DNA of 64,000 nt from Alnus glutinosa (taxonomy: Eukaryota > Streptophyta > Magnoliopsida > Fagales > Betulaceae). A program made the position numbers and the translations under genes. How positions within the stretch are numbered: the first letter of the stretch is position 1; each line of letters starts with the position of its first letter. The notes beneath the pieces were generated by a model. It worked only from the letters and a program-made list of their open reading frames with translations, was not told the origin of the DNA and ran no database searches. Shown piece by piece: positions 11,851 to 23,057 of the stretch. The stretch spans positions 26,762,804-26,826,803 of the forward strand of contig NC_084888.1 of the NCBI RefSeq assembly GCF_958979055.1. Reading direction: 5' to 3'.

Positions 11851-12587
11851 TATTCTTTAAACTAATTTATCATACGCATTTTAATGTAAGGTGGCGGAGT
11901 AGGTTTGTAATAGCAAATAACAATAGAATAATAACTCTTCTTAAACCGAGATTTTATCAAGAAATTGAGGCAAAAAAGATAAAAAATCACTCATCAAGTG
12001 TTTCATATTGATAAGCTGATCAAAATACATAAGATGGAGGTTAAAGTCATCTCAATAGGCTTATATAAAGCCTAAATTTGAAACCCTTAAAAAAAAAAAA
12101 AAAAAAAAAATGAAATGAAAACACATTTCAGTATGAATAATACAATATGACAATTTTTGCCTAGTAAATGTTGGAATTAAGAAGTTTTAATGAAATATAA
12201 AATTGTATCCCTCTGAATAAGCTTTCCAACGCCATCAAGTTGGTCTCAATTCGATGTCGGAATCAGAAGATATAATTTTTTAAAATAAAACGGGTCTAAC
12301 AAAAAACTGGTAAAATTGGCCCACATCACATTTTAGACTGATTGACGTGTCGTGTTTTAAGTGATTGATTTGAAAATTCATTTAAAATACGTTATGCCAG
12401 CTGGTATAATAAATAAGTGTGAAGAGCATCATTATTCTTTATACACTCCTAACGTTTCGAATAATTAGTAACTACTACAAAGTGTAGGTTATGTATACAT
12501 CGTACTCAAAATGATTAGTTTTCTTTGTTGTGGTGGTTTCCCTTTGGGTGTATTGCTATAGTTGTTTCTTTGTGAGTCCTTTTACAC
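11851..12587. other. Intergenic, decayed repeat
   Basis: Non-coding. It contains an A run at about 12,089-12,111, then a segment (about 12,170-12,300, with GCTTTCCAACGCCATC) resembling wording in retrotransposon LTRs, including the solo LTR at 16,542-18,005. No gene is seen. Confidence 0.4.
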
Positions 12588-12741
12588 ATGAGTCTCTCAT
12601 CCTCCCTTCATCCCCCTTTGATAATAAAAAAATTAATTTTTATTAAAAAGTTGTCTCTGATGTCACATCAGAGACAACTTTTTCCTTAAAATCAATTTTT
12701 TTAAGGAAAAGAGGGTGATGAAGGGAGGATGAGAGACTCAT
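12588..12741. mobile_element. Palindromic MITE / foldback element
   Basis: A near-complete 154-bp palindrome. The left arm starts ATGAGTCTCTCATCC and the right arm ends GGATGAGAGACTCAT. The centre is GTCTCTGATGTCACATCAGAG, itself almost self-complementary. Transcribed, it would fold into one long hairpin. There is no coding capacity, and no clear target duplication by eye, so the superfamily is unassigned. Confidence 0.8.
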
Positions 12742-13678
12742 CTTTAGCATTTCCCTTTCTTTGTTGGGTTACGATATGGGTTATTGGACCTTTCTAGGTT
12801 TGTGCCTTTTGATTGTGTCACTTCTGGTGCGCCTTGTCAAACCGTTTTAATTGGCCGGCAATTTTCTTGTTATTCGTGACAAGAATTTATAGGATTGCGT
12901 AATTCATTTGATGCATTTCCTTTTATTTTTTGTTTACCTGAAGAGATTATTTTGTTGCTTTTTGTTGGGTTGCCCAACCTTTTGTTATTTCTTGTTGTAA
13001 TTTCTATGTTGATGTATATATATATATATATAGGCTAGATTAATAGGGCTTTTGTAAATTTTTTTTGATAGTTTATTTTAATAGTATCATAATTGTAAAC
13101 TTATTTAGAAAATTTCCATAGATTCAATTGAAATAGTTTTTTGAATTCACGATTTTGTCAGTTTGCTAGAATGTCCAAAACATGTTTTTCCAACATGACT
13201 TTTTGGAGTTTGAACATTGGACAGCAGTTGCCCACAGCCCAAGCAGCGTAAGGTGGTGGTTTCCTCTGCCTGCCACCACCATCTCCACAAGTTTCAAACC
13301 CCTCTTTAACCACGAAAGGTATATTAACTTACTCTGCCTCCAAAACCCAAGATATACAGCCACAAGGAACGGGGAATATATAGAAAGTGAAAAAGGTGTG
13401 CTTTGAGAAAGAGATAACTAAAAAAAGTGAGAGTAAAGGAAGAATCTATTCTAATCCCATCCAAAGACATGCCATGCATATATTTTTTCATCATCTTTAG
13501 ACCAAGGCTAAGAATCTTCTTCTCTCATTTTCTTTCGTACCTTTTGGAATCTTTCTTCTATGGCATGCCTGAAGGAAAAGCATTGAATCATCCACTGTAT
13601 AATTTATGGTGTCTTTATCCTTGAGGTTAACGTCTTTGAATTACAAAATGCAACGCCATACCCACATCATTTCTACAA
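12742..13678. other. Intergenic upstream of GH17 gene, with TA microsatellite
   Basis: Non-coding, with a TA repeat at about 13,013-13,032. Its 3' end must contain the promoter and leader of the GH17 gene. A TATATA-containing word near 13,374-13,381 is a possible but unproven TATA box. Confidence 0.4.
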
Positions 13679-13717
13679 ATGGAATGCTCTTTCGTTGTTA
13701 ATATCTCCACCAAGCGC

Positions 13718-15689
13718 ATGGATTTCCCTCGTTCATTTCTCTGCTTTCTTCTCTTCTTTATAGTCTCTCTCAACGGTATGCATATATCTCTCTCTCTTTT
13801 ATAAGCTTTCAACTTTCTGTTCAATACTATGGCAAGTTTAAAGTTGCACGAAATGCCCAATGAGCTATATATAGGATGAATTCTATTGGCTTATCAAGGA
13901 ATAAGTATGTATTTCTTGAACTATTAACAAATTGCTCTGTTCCTGTTTATATGTAACGTTATTCTATTATCATGGTGAAACAATGGCTAATGGCACTTCA
14001 TATTGTTAAATCACAATTTATTTACAAAAGTTTAAGCATATAGAAATGGATGAATTTAATCATTTAATTTATATTCTAACATATATATGTACCCTTGTGT
14101 TCAGCGGCTTTGACTGCGGAAGCATTCACGGGGACATATGGAGTAAACTACGGAAGAGTAGCAGACAACTTACCTCCACCTGAAAGTGTGGTGACGCTTT
14201 TGAAAGCTGCAAAGATAAAAAACGTTAGAATCTATGATACTAATGTAGAAGTCCTCAAAGCCTTCAACAAATCTGGTATTGAGATAGTAGTTTGCATTCC
14301 CAATGAAATTCTGAAAGATATTAGTTTAGGCGAGGATCGTGCCATGAATTGGATAAAAGACAATGTTCAGCCATTCCTCCCTGGAACTTCTATACGTGGG
14401 ATTTCAATTGGGAATGAGGTGTTGGGGATTCTTGGTGTGGATTTCTGGGAGGTGTTGCTGCCTGCAGCAAAGAACATTTACAGCGCCCTTGATAGGTTGG
14501 ATTTGACGCGCGTTATTCAGGTCCAAAGCCCTCATTCAGAGGCTGTGTTTGCCACCTCCTTCCCACCATCTTCCTGTACTTTCAGGGATGATGTTCTTCC
14601 ATTCATGAAGCCACTTCTTCAGTTCTTTTCGCAGATTGGGTCTCCATTTCACATAAATGCTTATCCATTCCTGGCATACAAGAGTGATCCTGATCATATT
14701 GACATCAGATATGCGCTCTTCCAATCAAACCCTGGAATCTATGATGCAAAGACTAAATTACACTACGACAACATGTTTGATGCACAGGTTGATGCGGCTT
14801 ATGCTGCTCTGGAAAAGGCAGGGTTTAGCAAGATGGAGGTCATAGTTTCTGAAACTGGCTGGGCTTCCAAGGGAGATGACAATGAGGCTGGTGCCAACTT
14901 GAAGAATGCAAGGACTTACAATTATAATCTGCGCAAACGGCTGGCAAAAAAGAAGGGGACCCCTTTTAGGCCAAAGATTTCTGTGAAGGCTTATATTTTT
15001 GCTTTGTTCAATGAGAATTTGAAGTTTGGACCAACCTCAGAGAGGAACTTTGGATTGTTTAAAGCTGATGGAAGCATTGCATATGATATTGGATTCACTG
15101 GGCTTGTGCCTTCTTCAGCTTTCTCATCTCTTCTCTCTTTCAAGGTATGGATTTCCTCCTCATGATGTTATCACTCTAATTTGCTTGATTAGTCTGCTGA
15201 AATTCTTTCTTTGACAATATGTGACATGGGATCAAATTTAATTCAGGAAGACTAATTAACCTCAGCAATATGAATCTTCTTTGATCATTCCATTCTGTCT
15301 AGGACTCTAGGGCCATATCACACATAAATTGAAAAGTAAAATAAGATAATTTCCTGCATTAATGATCAATCAAGGACGAGATGACGTGATATAAAGGTAA
15401 AAGTAGTTTTTAGTGTTTTGTGTTTTAAGCTAATTTGCTAAAAAGCAAAGAGCTGTCCTAAAAAGCATTATCAAATGAGTTCGTAGTTTTGTTTCACTAG
15501 TGCATTTGCACCAATTGTCGTGTTTCTGTTATCGCGTGCAATGAATCAGAGTTTGTTTCCCTCATTGTTCTTTGTTTTGGTTAAGTTTCTGTCACTTCAT
15601 TTGATAATATTTTGGCTTTACAGGAAATTGGATCATCATACATACTGGTTTTAACGAGCTGTGCTGCAGCTCTGCTACTGAATTTGTAA
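13718..15689 (+). CDS. GPI-anchored glucan endo-1,3-beta-glucosidase, GH17 family (three exons)
   Basis: Spliced model: exons 13,718-13,775, 14,105-15,144 and 15,624-15,689, giving 387 residues; all introns are GT/AG. The enzyme family hydrolyses internal beta-1,3-glucan (callose) bonds at the cell wall or plasmodesmata. Residues 1-26 form a signal peptide (FLCFLLFFIVSLNAAL). The mature enzyme starts near FTGTYGVNYGR. The predicted acid/base Glu is in SIGNEVLG (about residue 124) and the nucleophile Glu in VSETGWAS (about residue 269). NERNFGLF-like C-terminal wording is present as SERNFGLFKADG. Exon 3 supplies a hydrophobic end (YILVLTSCAAALLLNL) typical of a GPI-attachment signal; without that splice the protein would end early at 15,165. 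There is no X8/CBM43 domain. An in-frame ATG at 13,679 would add 13 residues before the signal peptide, so 13,718 is preferred. It most resembles Arabidopsis At2g27500/At1g32860-type enzymes. Confidence 0.93.
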
Positions 15690-16541
15690 AATCATTCCCG
15701 TTATTCCTTTTGATGCTCAAGCAGCAGGGGGAACTTCATGTTCTTGAATTCATTCAAATTGTTGTAACAGTGTTGTTGTATGTATAGCCAATTCATTCTC
15801 TTCTTGTATTAACACTAATTCCTCATGAAATAGTTGTTTACCGAAAATTGCTGGTGCCATTTTTCATATTTGAGCAAAGCACAATTGATCAAAGAAAGCG
15901 TGATAGATAGATAGATAGCATTGATACCAACTGATGGAGGGAGGCGTGACGGAAAATTAGATCTTGTAAATAAAAAAAAACTTGTTGATTAACTTAGAAT
16001 ACCAGGAATAAAGCTATCAATACTAGATTGATTCTAGAGAATACTCAAGGTTTGGGTATGATGAAAACCACTCTAGGAATTTTTATTAAATCTTAATTTC
16101 AAACAACAAAGTATAAGCCTAAACAAAGCCAAAATATGCCTTTAGTTAAATAGGCTAAACACACAACCCTAGGCTGAAAACATAAAATGATTAAAATAGT
16201 CTTCAAAACAAGCCAAAAAAAAAAAAAAAAAAAAACCTCCCATGCATAGAATAAACCCAAGCCGCCATCGGTCGTACTGGTGGTCAACCGGTCTATCGAT
16301 CGGGCACCATGGATTGATTGAATAGCAACCACAACTTCTACTAATCCATTATGTTTTGAAAATTAGCCCCATGACTTATAACAACATCTAGAAGGGAGGT
16401 TCAATAGATGTTTACAAAATTAATGCATGATATAGCTAATTTTAAAGTCATTCATCACACAAAAAATCACTAAATAATATGAAAGCCATAAACACAATCA
16501 ACACAAGAATTTGGTGACGAAATGGAAACTTTTTGAAAAAC
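15690..16541. other. 3' flank of GH17 gene and repeat-like DNA
   Basis: The first about 150 bp are probably the GH17 3' UTR. Beyond lie a GATA repeat (about 15,901-15,919), an A run (about 16,216-16,237) and AT-rich repeat-like DNA. I see no gene. Confidence 0.4.
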
Positions 16542-18005
16542 TGTTGTAAATTTTAATTGTATTTACAAATACACGAATCGTTTGTAGTTAAAGGATTGCA
16601 AGTGCGAGGTCGATCCCACAGGAATTGTGTTTTTGTAAACAAAATTTATGTCTAAATTAATCAAATCCTAACCTAATTCCAAAAATTGAGAGATTATTTT
16701 TGTGAATAAAAAGATCAAAAGCATAAACAAATTTAAAGTGAATTTAATCAAGTAAAGAAGCGCTAAGGTGTCGGAATCTGCACTCACAAATTCATAGCAA
16801 CATATTCCCATGATCAATAATATTTCTCAAAGTTCTCACAATAAAATCTTAAGTATGTTTTAACTTTTGCTTCAAATAATTAATCAAAACAATCCCATGT
16901 ATTAATTCTTTACACAAATCACAAAAGAAATTCAATTTAAATTAAATCATCAAGTGTATCCGTAACTCACAGTAAAATATCCAATTTAAATCAAAACATC
17001 AATTGTATCCGTCGAATAAATCACAAGGGATATCCAATTTTTTAAACAAAGAAAATCAAACATAATCAATTTTATGAAATTATCGTAAATTATCAAATGT
17101 ATCATTGAATCACAAAAAATATCTAATAATCATTTTACAAAATTGAGTTGAAATAAAACAATTGGAAAATCAAATCATTAAATTAGAAAATATTACATCA
17201 CATGAGAACAATGTTGCTAATCATAAGTGAGGTTTCATCCTCAATCTCAGTTGAGGGTTTAGCCTCTCATGGAATTTAAAGATAAAACAATAATAATTGA
17301 AACCATGGAAATTGAGATGCTTACAAATTGAAAACTCCAAATTTGAGATCCAAAAGTTAGGAAAATCCTAAACTCTCTTCTTTCTCCTCTGAAATTTTGT
17401 ACTCTGTAGTCTTTTCCTCTTTCTTGAAACTTAGGGGTCTATTTATAGGAGGCAAACAAACCCTAGAAGCCTTAGAGATCCCAGAAAAATCGTACTTCAA
17501 TCTCCTAGTCAAATTATGAAGCAATCTTAGTACAAATCAGAATAGGATTCGTCCAGATTTGAGTTCTTATATTGCGGGACACTTTTGACATAACAAACGT
17601 CCGTATTAGGAAAATTCTATTTCACAATGATTATTAGTAGTTTGAGTTAGCTTTCCAAAGCGGCTAGTTTCATCTTAATTTGATACGTGAGTTGAAAGTT
17701 ATGATCAAAATACTAAGACATGTACAAAATCTGAAATTTAATTTAATCTGATTTTGACTCCAATTAGAGAAATTCCGATTTAAGCCTCATTGATTTGGTT
17801 AACCATAACCACAACAACTAGGTCTTCTCAAAGTGTGCTTTCTTCTAGACTTTGCATTTTTTACCCTAAAGCTGTTGTTTTCCTTTAGCAACCTACAAAA
17901 CATTAATAACACAAATCTAACAGAAAACATTAAATTAAGACATAGCTAAAGAATTAACTAATGTAAATTAAGAGGGTTTAAATATGCAATATTTTGCACT
18001 CATTA
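16542..18005 (-). mobile_element. Solo LTR, Ty3/gypsy-type
   Basis: A 1,464-bp stretch that on the minus strand begins TAATGAGTGCAAAATATTGC and ends TTACAACA. It is flanked by the 5-bp duplication AAAAC (16,537-16,541 and 18,006-18,010). Its minus-strand start matches the wording of the gypsy LTR at 60,220 (TGATGAGTGCCAAATATTG), with the same layout of following words including ATGTTTTGTAGG. There is no internal coding region, so it is a solo LTR from recombination between two LTRs. The expected TG start has become TA. Degenerate AAGTGTATCCGT/ATATCCAATTT units repeat at about 16,920-17,110. Confidence 0.75.
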
Positions 18006-18010
18006 AAAAC

Positions 18011-19210
18011 TCTTCAAAAGTAAAAGCACTCGATGGCAGCCAGACCCAGGAAACTCATCTGCTAAATAGATAGAACAACTAAATACAAGAAGTTCACACT
18101 TACAAAACCTTTTTAACAGACACTCCCTTGTATCAAGAAAACGATCGGCTTTCTCCCACCGCACTAGCTCCAAAACGTCTAGGCAAGTCTTCTACCGAGC
18201 TTCCTTTTGCAATCCTGAAACGCTGAAGGCTGAAGGCTTTTTGTGGTTTAACCAAAGAAACTTTAAGAGAGGTTTATCATTAATGCTTAGAAACAAAGAT
18301 TAAATTACACAAAATTTAAGAGAGGTTGATCATGAATGCTCATGAACAAAGAAATCATCTCTTAGCACAATGCACTATGGCATCTTGATCTTCTAAAAAT
18401 CGTGCATCAATATACCTTAAATAGACTTCAAAGTCTTGAGCTCCAAGATGGAAATAAATTTAATCCAAATTTCAAGTTGGCGTTCGGACCTAGTCATACC
18501 TTGTTAATATGAGCTTAGGGTTACATCAATTTTTAAGTGAAAAACCAGTTTACTAGTGCAGCACCGCCCTTGAACAGGACTGTAGACAAGCTTGTAGATG
18601 AGTAGTTCTATAAGTACTTGTCCGTATGTGATTGCAAAAGCCACTGCAAACGAGATTGCAAATGACCAGCATTGCAAATATACTTGATCTTCAAAACGTA
18701 TCTCGTTTGAACCTCTCTGCGAATGAGCTTGAAGGCCGGCGAGCAACATTACCAACCTTTAAATCTCTTTAAGGTACCTCTTGTTCGTATGTGATGCATA
18801 CGAGCAATGGAATTAGACAATTTGTAAGGCATTCGTTTGAACCTCCTAGCGAACAAGTCTGCAGACGAGCAATATTATCCATCTTCAATTCTTTTTTAAC
18901 TTAGATTGTTTAATTTGTACCATACTGCAAACTACATTGTGAAAGAGTAGCACTACCAAATTATAATTGATTCTTCCATTCCTTGTTTGTACGAGACTAT
19001 GAATGAGACTGTGTATAACACTCGGGAATTTACATCTCTTAAATTCATTTATAGAACTCATTGATAATGTTGAGAAAAAATTATCATTAAGCTTTTATAG
19101 GTGTTTTAAAGATGTTCCAGAAATTTAGGAACTTTTTGATCAAGTTTTAACCCTTTTAAAGTCTATGATGACTTTTCAAGCTTAAAACTTTGACTGGATT
19201 AGTACCCAAA
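18011..19210. other. Intergenic, unclassified
   Basis: Non-coding DNA with loosely repeated GAACCTC...GCGAA...GAGC wording at about 18,650-18,870. It may be old retroelement DNA, but I cannot assign a family. No convincing gene on either strand. Confidence 0.4.
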
Positions 19211-19505
19211 AAAGTTTGAATGCCTTTATTGATCGATCATATGTTCAAACAGTATAATACATCACAGTCTTAATTAGTACACAAAATGTATAGACTATAT
19301 ATAAAATCCCTCGAGTAGTCTTCTTAATTCCTTAGAAAAGGAAAGTTATGGCAGTGGGCAACAAGGAGACGAAGAAACTAGCAAAGACACCAGATGATGA
19401 AGAGTTGGTCGGCGACGCCGTCTGGCTGGTGGGTCCCTTGGGCTTGGGAGATGCAGCAGGGGACAATGCAGGAGTTGGAGCACAAGGAGTAGGGGTCCCT
19501 GACTG
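19211..19505 (-). pseudogene. Truncated phytocyanin gene, 3' fragment
   Basis: On the minus strand this matches the last about 55 codons and the 3' flank of the two intact phytocyanin genes in this window. It encodes the Pro/Ser-rich linker and the hydrophobic tail (SSSSGVFASFFVSLL...) with stop at 19,332-19,334. All of exon 1 and the copper-binding part of exon 2 are missing. The homology stops at about 19,501-19,505 inside GGGGTCCCTGA, where the composite block A begins with CTGAGAATGATAAC, so the break has short microhomology (CTGA). It is more diverged from the two intact genes than they are from each other. Non-functional. Confidence 0.85.
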
Positions 19506-21185
19506 AGAATGATAACTATAACTATCCTTATTTAATTAAATTACGATTACTCTAAGATAAGCTACAATAAAGATAACTTTATGAGTTTCATTGGATACGT
19601 GCTTGTGAGTTATGCCAACGTCTTTTGGCTGTTGTAGAATTCTTTTTTCATAATAGATCACCCCTATTAGGATGATCGATCACTAAAGCATCGATCAATC
19701 ACTGCTCAAGTAGTGATTGATCAACACTATTCGGTGTTTGTTCCTGATGAACAGTGATTGATCATGACATTGTTCATCATTTTAAATCTTCAATAAAACT
19801 CATTTTTAGCTCTGGTGAGGCTTCTAGAGGCCTTAAGACTAAAAAAGATCACCCCTTTAACTCTCATAACACCTTTAAATACCGAAATCAGTAACCTTTA
19901 TATATGCATCAAATCCAAAAAGTTTTGGTGGACAGTCCGATTAACAACCATTCAAAAGCTTTGATGGACAATCCTTATTCACCTCTCATAGAGCTTATAG
20001 TTGGATTAAAACTTATTTAGTCGTATTAAAACAACAATCAACCTAAATTGAAGTTTTTTCAATAAAATGCTTAAACCTTTCTTCTCAAACCTTGCTTAAA
20101 ACACTTAAAACAAACTTTATACACACACATCCAACTACGGGAAAGACAGTAATAACAAGAGATGGCTAGAACAAGGATTCTTACCTCGTGGGACCTTGAT
20201 CTCCCAAAAACCACCACAAAGTCACCTATTTTACTCTCTCTCTCTCTCTCTCTGCTTAGCACTCTGGAAATCCTAGCTGACAAAAATGGTTGCAAGGGTT
20301 GGCCTAAGGGTGTTTATAGAGCCTAACCATCAGATCTGCAAGTCTTGGACATATTCAAATTACAGACTAGTTGACACCGATCGATCATTAAAAAAGGGAT
20401 GATTGATCACTACTGTTGGGGTGTTTGATCATCCTAGGCTGATAAATCACCTCATATTGGTGATCAATCACTCAGGCCAAAAAAATGGCCCAAGTGTCGA
20501 ATTAGGCAAATTTTTCTTTTTTTTAATGCCAAATCTTGCTCCATATTAAATTTTAAGTCATGATTAAGGATTTCTTAACCCTAATTTAGATCACGGTATT
20601 TCATTTCTTCCTTTTAAAAAAATTCAGTCATCGAAATTTCAGATCTCCAAATTCATAAAAAGGGGAAGTAAGAATACCTCATCATTAGGTGTGCCTTAAG
20701 GTCCGTGCTCAATTAACTCTTGGGTAATCTCTTCCAATCCATTTTTTAGTATTCATACTACAACTTTGTGGTCTTCGTACATCTGCAAAAATATGACCAA
20801 GGATTCACCTTCCAGCTTGTTTTAGGTCTCCGTTCGCATAAAAGTGTCAAAGGTCGTCAGGTAGATCGTCTAGGAGTCGACTAGGACTTCATAGTCAATG
20901 TTAGCCATGGTATACCAATCATCGTCGTACTCGACCCATAACATCATCCACTTCAAGAAAAGATAGTTCCATTCGTAGTTGGGATCTATGGGTATCTTGT
21001 CCCTGATCATATGTTTATTCAATAACTGTACATAGGTATCCTCTCCGCAAGACTTGCTCTGCCTTCCAAAAGGCTTCCTCAAGTCCATAGTTCTGCCATT
21101 ATCAGAATCCTTTTCATGCATAACACCTATCTCTTGTGGTCCACATTACGTTAGGGTACTTCCTTATAAGACAAACCTCTTGAAT

Positions 21186-21560
21186 CTACAGAGGTTCATA
21201 TTTGATGATGTGGTCTGGGTTGGCAATGTACTTCCCTAGCATCGATATGTGGAATATATCGTGCATCCCTGCTAGATTCGGTGGCAAGACAACTTGATAT
21301 GCCACTTGACCTACTCTCTTGGTGATCTTGACGGGTCCTACGCATCGAATGCTGAACTTGCCATCCTTTTCAAACTTGATCACCCCCTTCATAGGTGATA
21401 TTCTCAGGGTTACCTTGTCTCTTACTTAAAAATGCAACTCTCATCTGCGCTTGTCGGCGTAACTCTATTGTTGACTCTGCACTGCTGTCATCAGTATTTT
21501 CTGGCACTATTGTCGAACTCATATCACAAGCTTGTTCTGGGTTAGGAACAACGTGGTTGG
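21186..21560 (-). pseudogene. Ty3/gypsy integrase C-terminal fragment (chromovirus-like)
   Basis: Minus-strand translation gives MKGVIKFEKDGKFSIRC, VGPVKI, VGQVAYQVVLPPNLAGMHDI and FHISMLGKYIANPDHI. This is the conserved GPF/Y-type module at the end of Ty3/gypsy integrases. Upstream words in a broken frame (to about 21,560) agree. There is no catalytic core. The further minus frame at 20,870-21,121 has no domain that I recognise but is kept in block B. Confidence 0.8.
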
Positions 21561-21574
21561 GATGAGCGATATGG

Positions 21575-21946
21575 AGACTTAGGCTTTAGAGTTGAGCCTC
21601 CAGAATTTTCTGGAATTGTGCAAGCTGAAGGATTGATTGGTTGCATGAAGTGGAGTGAGTATTTGATTATAAGGAGGTTCCAGGTATGGCGGTGAAGATT
21701 GTCTTCATCAAGCAAAAGGGTCGCGCATTTGCTTGGTGGGAGAATTTGAAGCGATCACGCAATAAACAAGGAAAGCTGCAGATCTGCTACTGGAAGAAGA
21801 TGAAAGGGCACTTTTTACCCTTTGGATACACACAGACATTTTTTCAATGGCTTCATATGCTAAGACTAGGTGCGAGATCTATTGATGATTTAACTGAAGA
21901 GTTCTACCAGTTGGTTGCTCGGAACGACTTGTCCAAGATCGAGTAG
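21575..21946 (+). pseudogene. Ty3/gypsy gag fragment
   Basis: The plus-strand translation resembles the capsid part of plant gypsy gag: PPEFSG at about 21,598, then AFAWWENLKRSR, SIDDLTEEFYQLVARNDL, ending at 21,946. It has frame breaks and no zinc knuckle. It faces the opposite way to the neighbouring integrase tail, so the block is a rearranged remnant. Confidence 0.7.
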
Positions 21947-22589
21947 TTCGTGGCGTAGTACTTGGGCAGTTTATATAACACCTAGAAATAATTAGGGTGC
22001 CTAATAATCTAGCAGTTAAGTTAAAAAACTTAGAAAATGAGTTGGTGTTCAAACAAGATTTTATATGTTTGAATGGAACGTTCCAGAAGAGATGTAGAAT
22101 GTAACATTCGCTAAGGCATTTGAACAGTGTTGAGAAGGGGAATGTGACAGAGTGTCCCGCTCGCTAGGCTTCATATTGGGCCGATATGGGCCCCCTCAGT
22201 TATCATGGGCGGGCTGACTTGATTCTTAATGGTAGGGAGAGACGTTGGTCGGCCTTTTGGAGGTGGCAAATATATCCTAATAAATTATTAGAGATGCTCA
22301 CCGATTGATTAGTAAGATTTCTTCGTGGATAGTCCACAAGATCCACCCTAATGTCAACGCTTTCACAAGCAATTTAATTAGATGGGCTGTCTCCTATCTT
22401 AATACAGAAAGTATTTCCATTTTTCTCCCTTCTCTGTGTGCCAAATCCGATTAGGAATCACAACACCTCGCCCTTTTTCTGCCTTTGTATTTGTCCAGGA
22501 AAAAGACAAAAAACATAATCGCTGCTAAAGACCTTTTTCCTGTAGTGATATATAAACACTCTTTTTATTTATTAGTTTGAATTCCATTA

Positions 22590-22885
22590 TGTTAGTGATG
22601 ACAGTAATGCTGTCATCACAGATCCTACTCTAGAGCCACAAAATCCTACAGCTTAGCATAATAGGAAAAACAAAGCAATAAAGCAAAGCAACACCGTTAT
22701 GCAATAAAGCAATCTTATACGTTATGCCATCTGTGTAATAAACACCCCATATGTTATGCCACATGTTATGTAATTTGTGTAAAAGCAAATCCTATATGTT
22801 ATGTAAAGAAAAACTATATATAATGCCCTTGGCATTTCAGCTGAATGTATTGAAGAAAATATTCAAATATTCCTCTGTATTTTTA
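22590..22885 (+). repeat. Copia 5' LTR
   Basis: About 296 bp, starting TGTTAG. It shares long runs with 26,371-26,577, including AAACAAAGCAATAAAGCAAA and CTGTGTAATAAACACC. The end is set by the adjacent primer-binding site. Confidence 0.88.
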
Positions 22886-22897
22886 TGGTATCAGAGC
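22886..22897 (+). other. Primer-binding site (tRNA-iMet type)
   Basis: TGGTATCAGAGC, the classic 12-base match to the 3' end of initiator methionine tRNA, immediately after the LTR. Confidence 0.92.
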
Positions 22898-23057
22898 TTT
22901 ATTAGGCCATCGCCTTCTTCATTTCCTAGTTTCAAAGAATTGTTTATTTTCTGGTTCCAAGGACCTTCTTCATTTCTAGGTTCCAAAAAATTGTTCCTTT
23001 CTAGTTCCAAAGACTTGTTTAATTTATTCCTTGATCGAAATAGCATTCTCTAACACT

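Larger units (their letters stand above)
19503..22589. repeat. Composite gypsy-derived block A
   Basis: This block is collinear with block B (36,839-42,392). 19,506-21,330 matches 36,840-38,570, and 21,331-22,580 matches 41,339-42,380, the gap in B being a solo LTR insertion. It includes LTR-like DNA with repeated TGATCGATCA words (about 19,670-19,760 and 20,380-20,460), a CT microsatellite (about 20,231-20,254), a minus-strand integrase tail, a plus-strand gag piece, and a TATAACACC-starting stretch at about 21,974. Opposed gag and pol orientation shows that it is rearranged. Confidence 0.75.

Noticed and set aside
15145..15165. GH17 protein ending at the in-frame stop at 15,163
   Set aside because: A good GT donor at 15,145 and an AG acceptor at 15,623 give a GPI-signal exon typical of the family, so the unspliced end is less likely.
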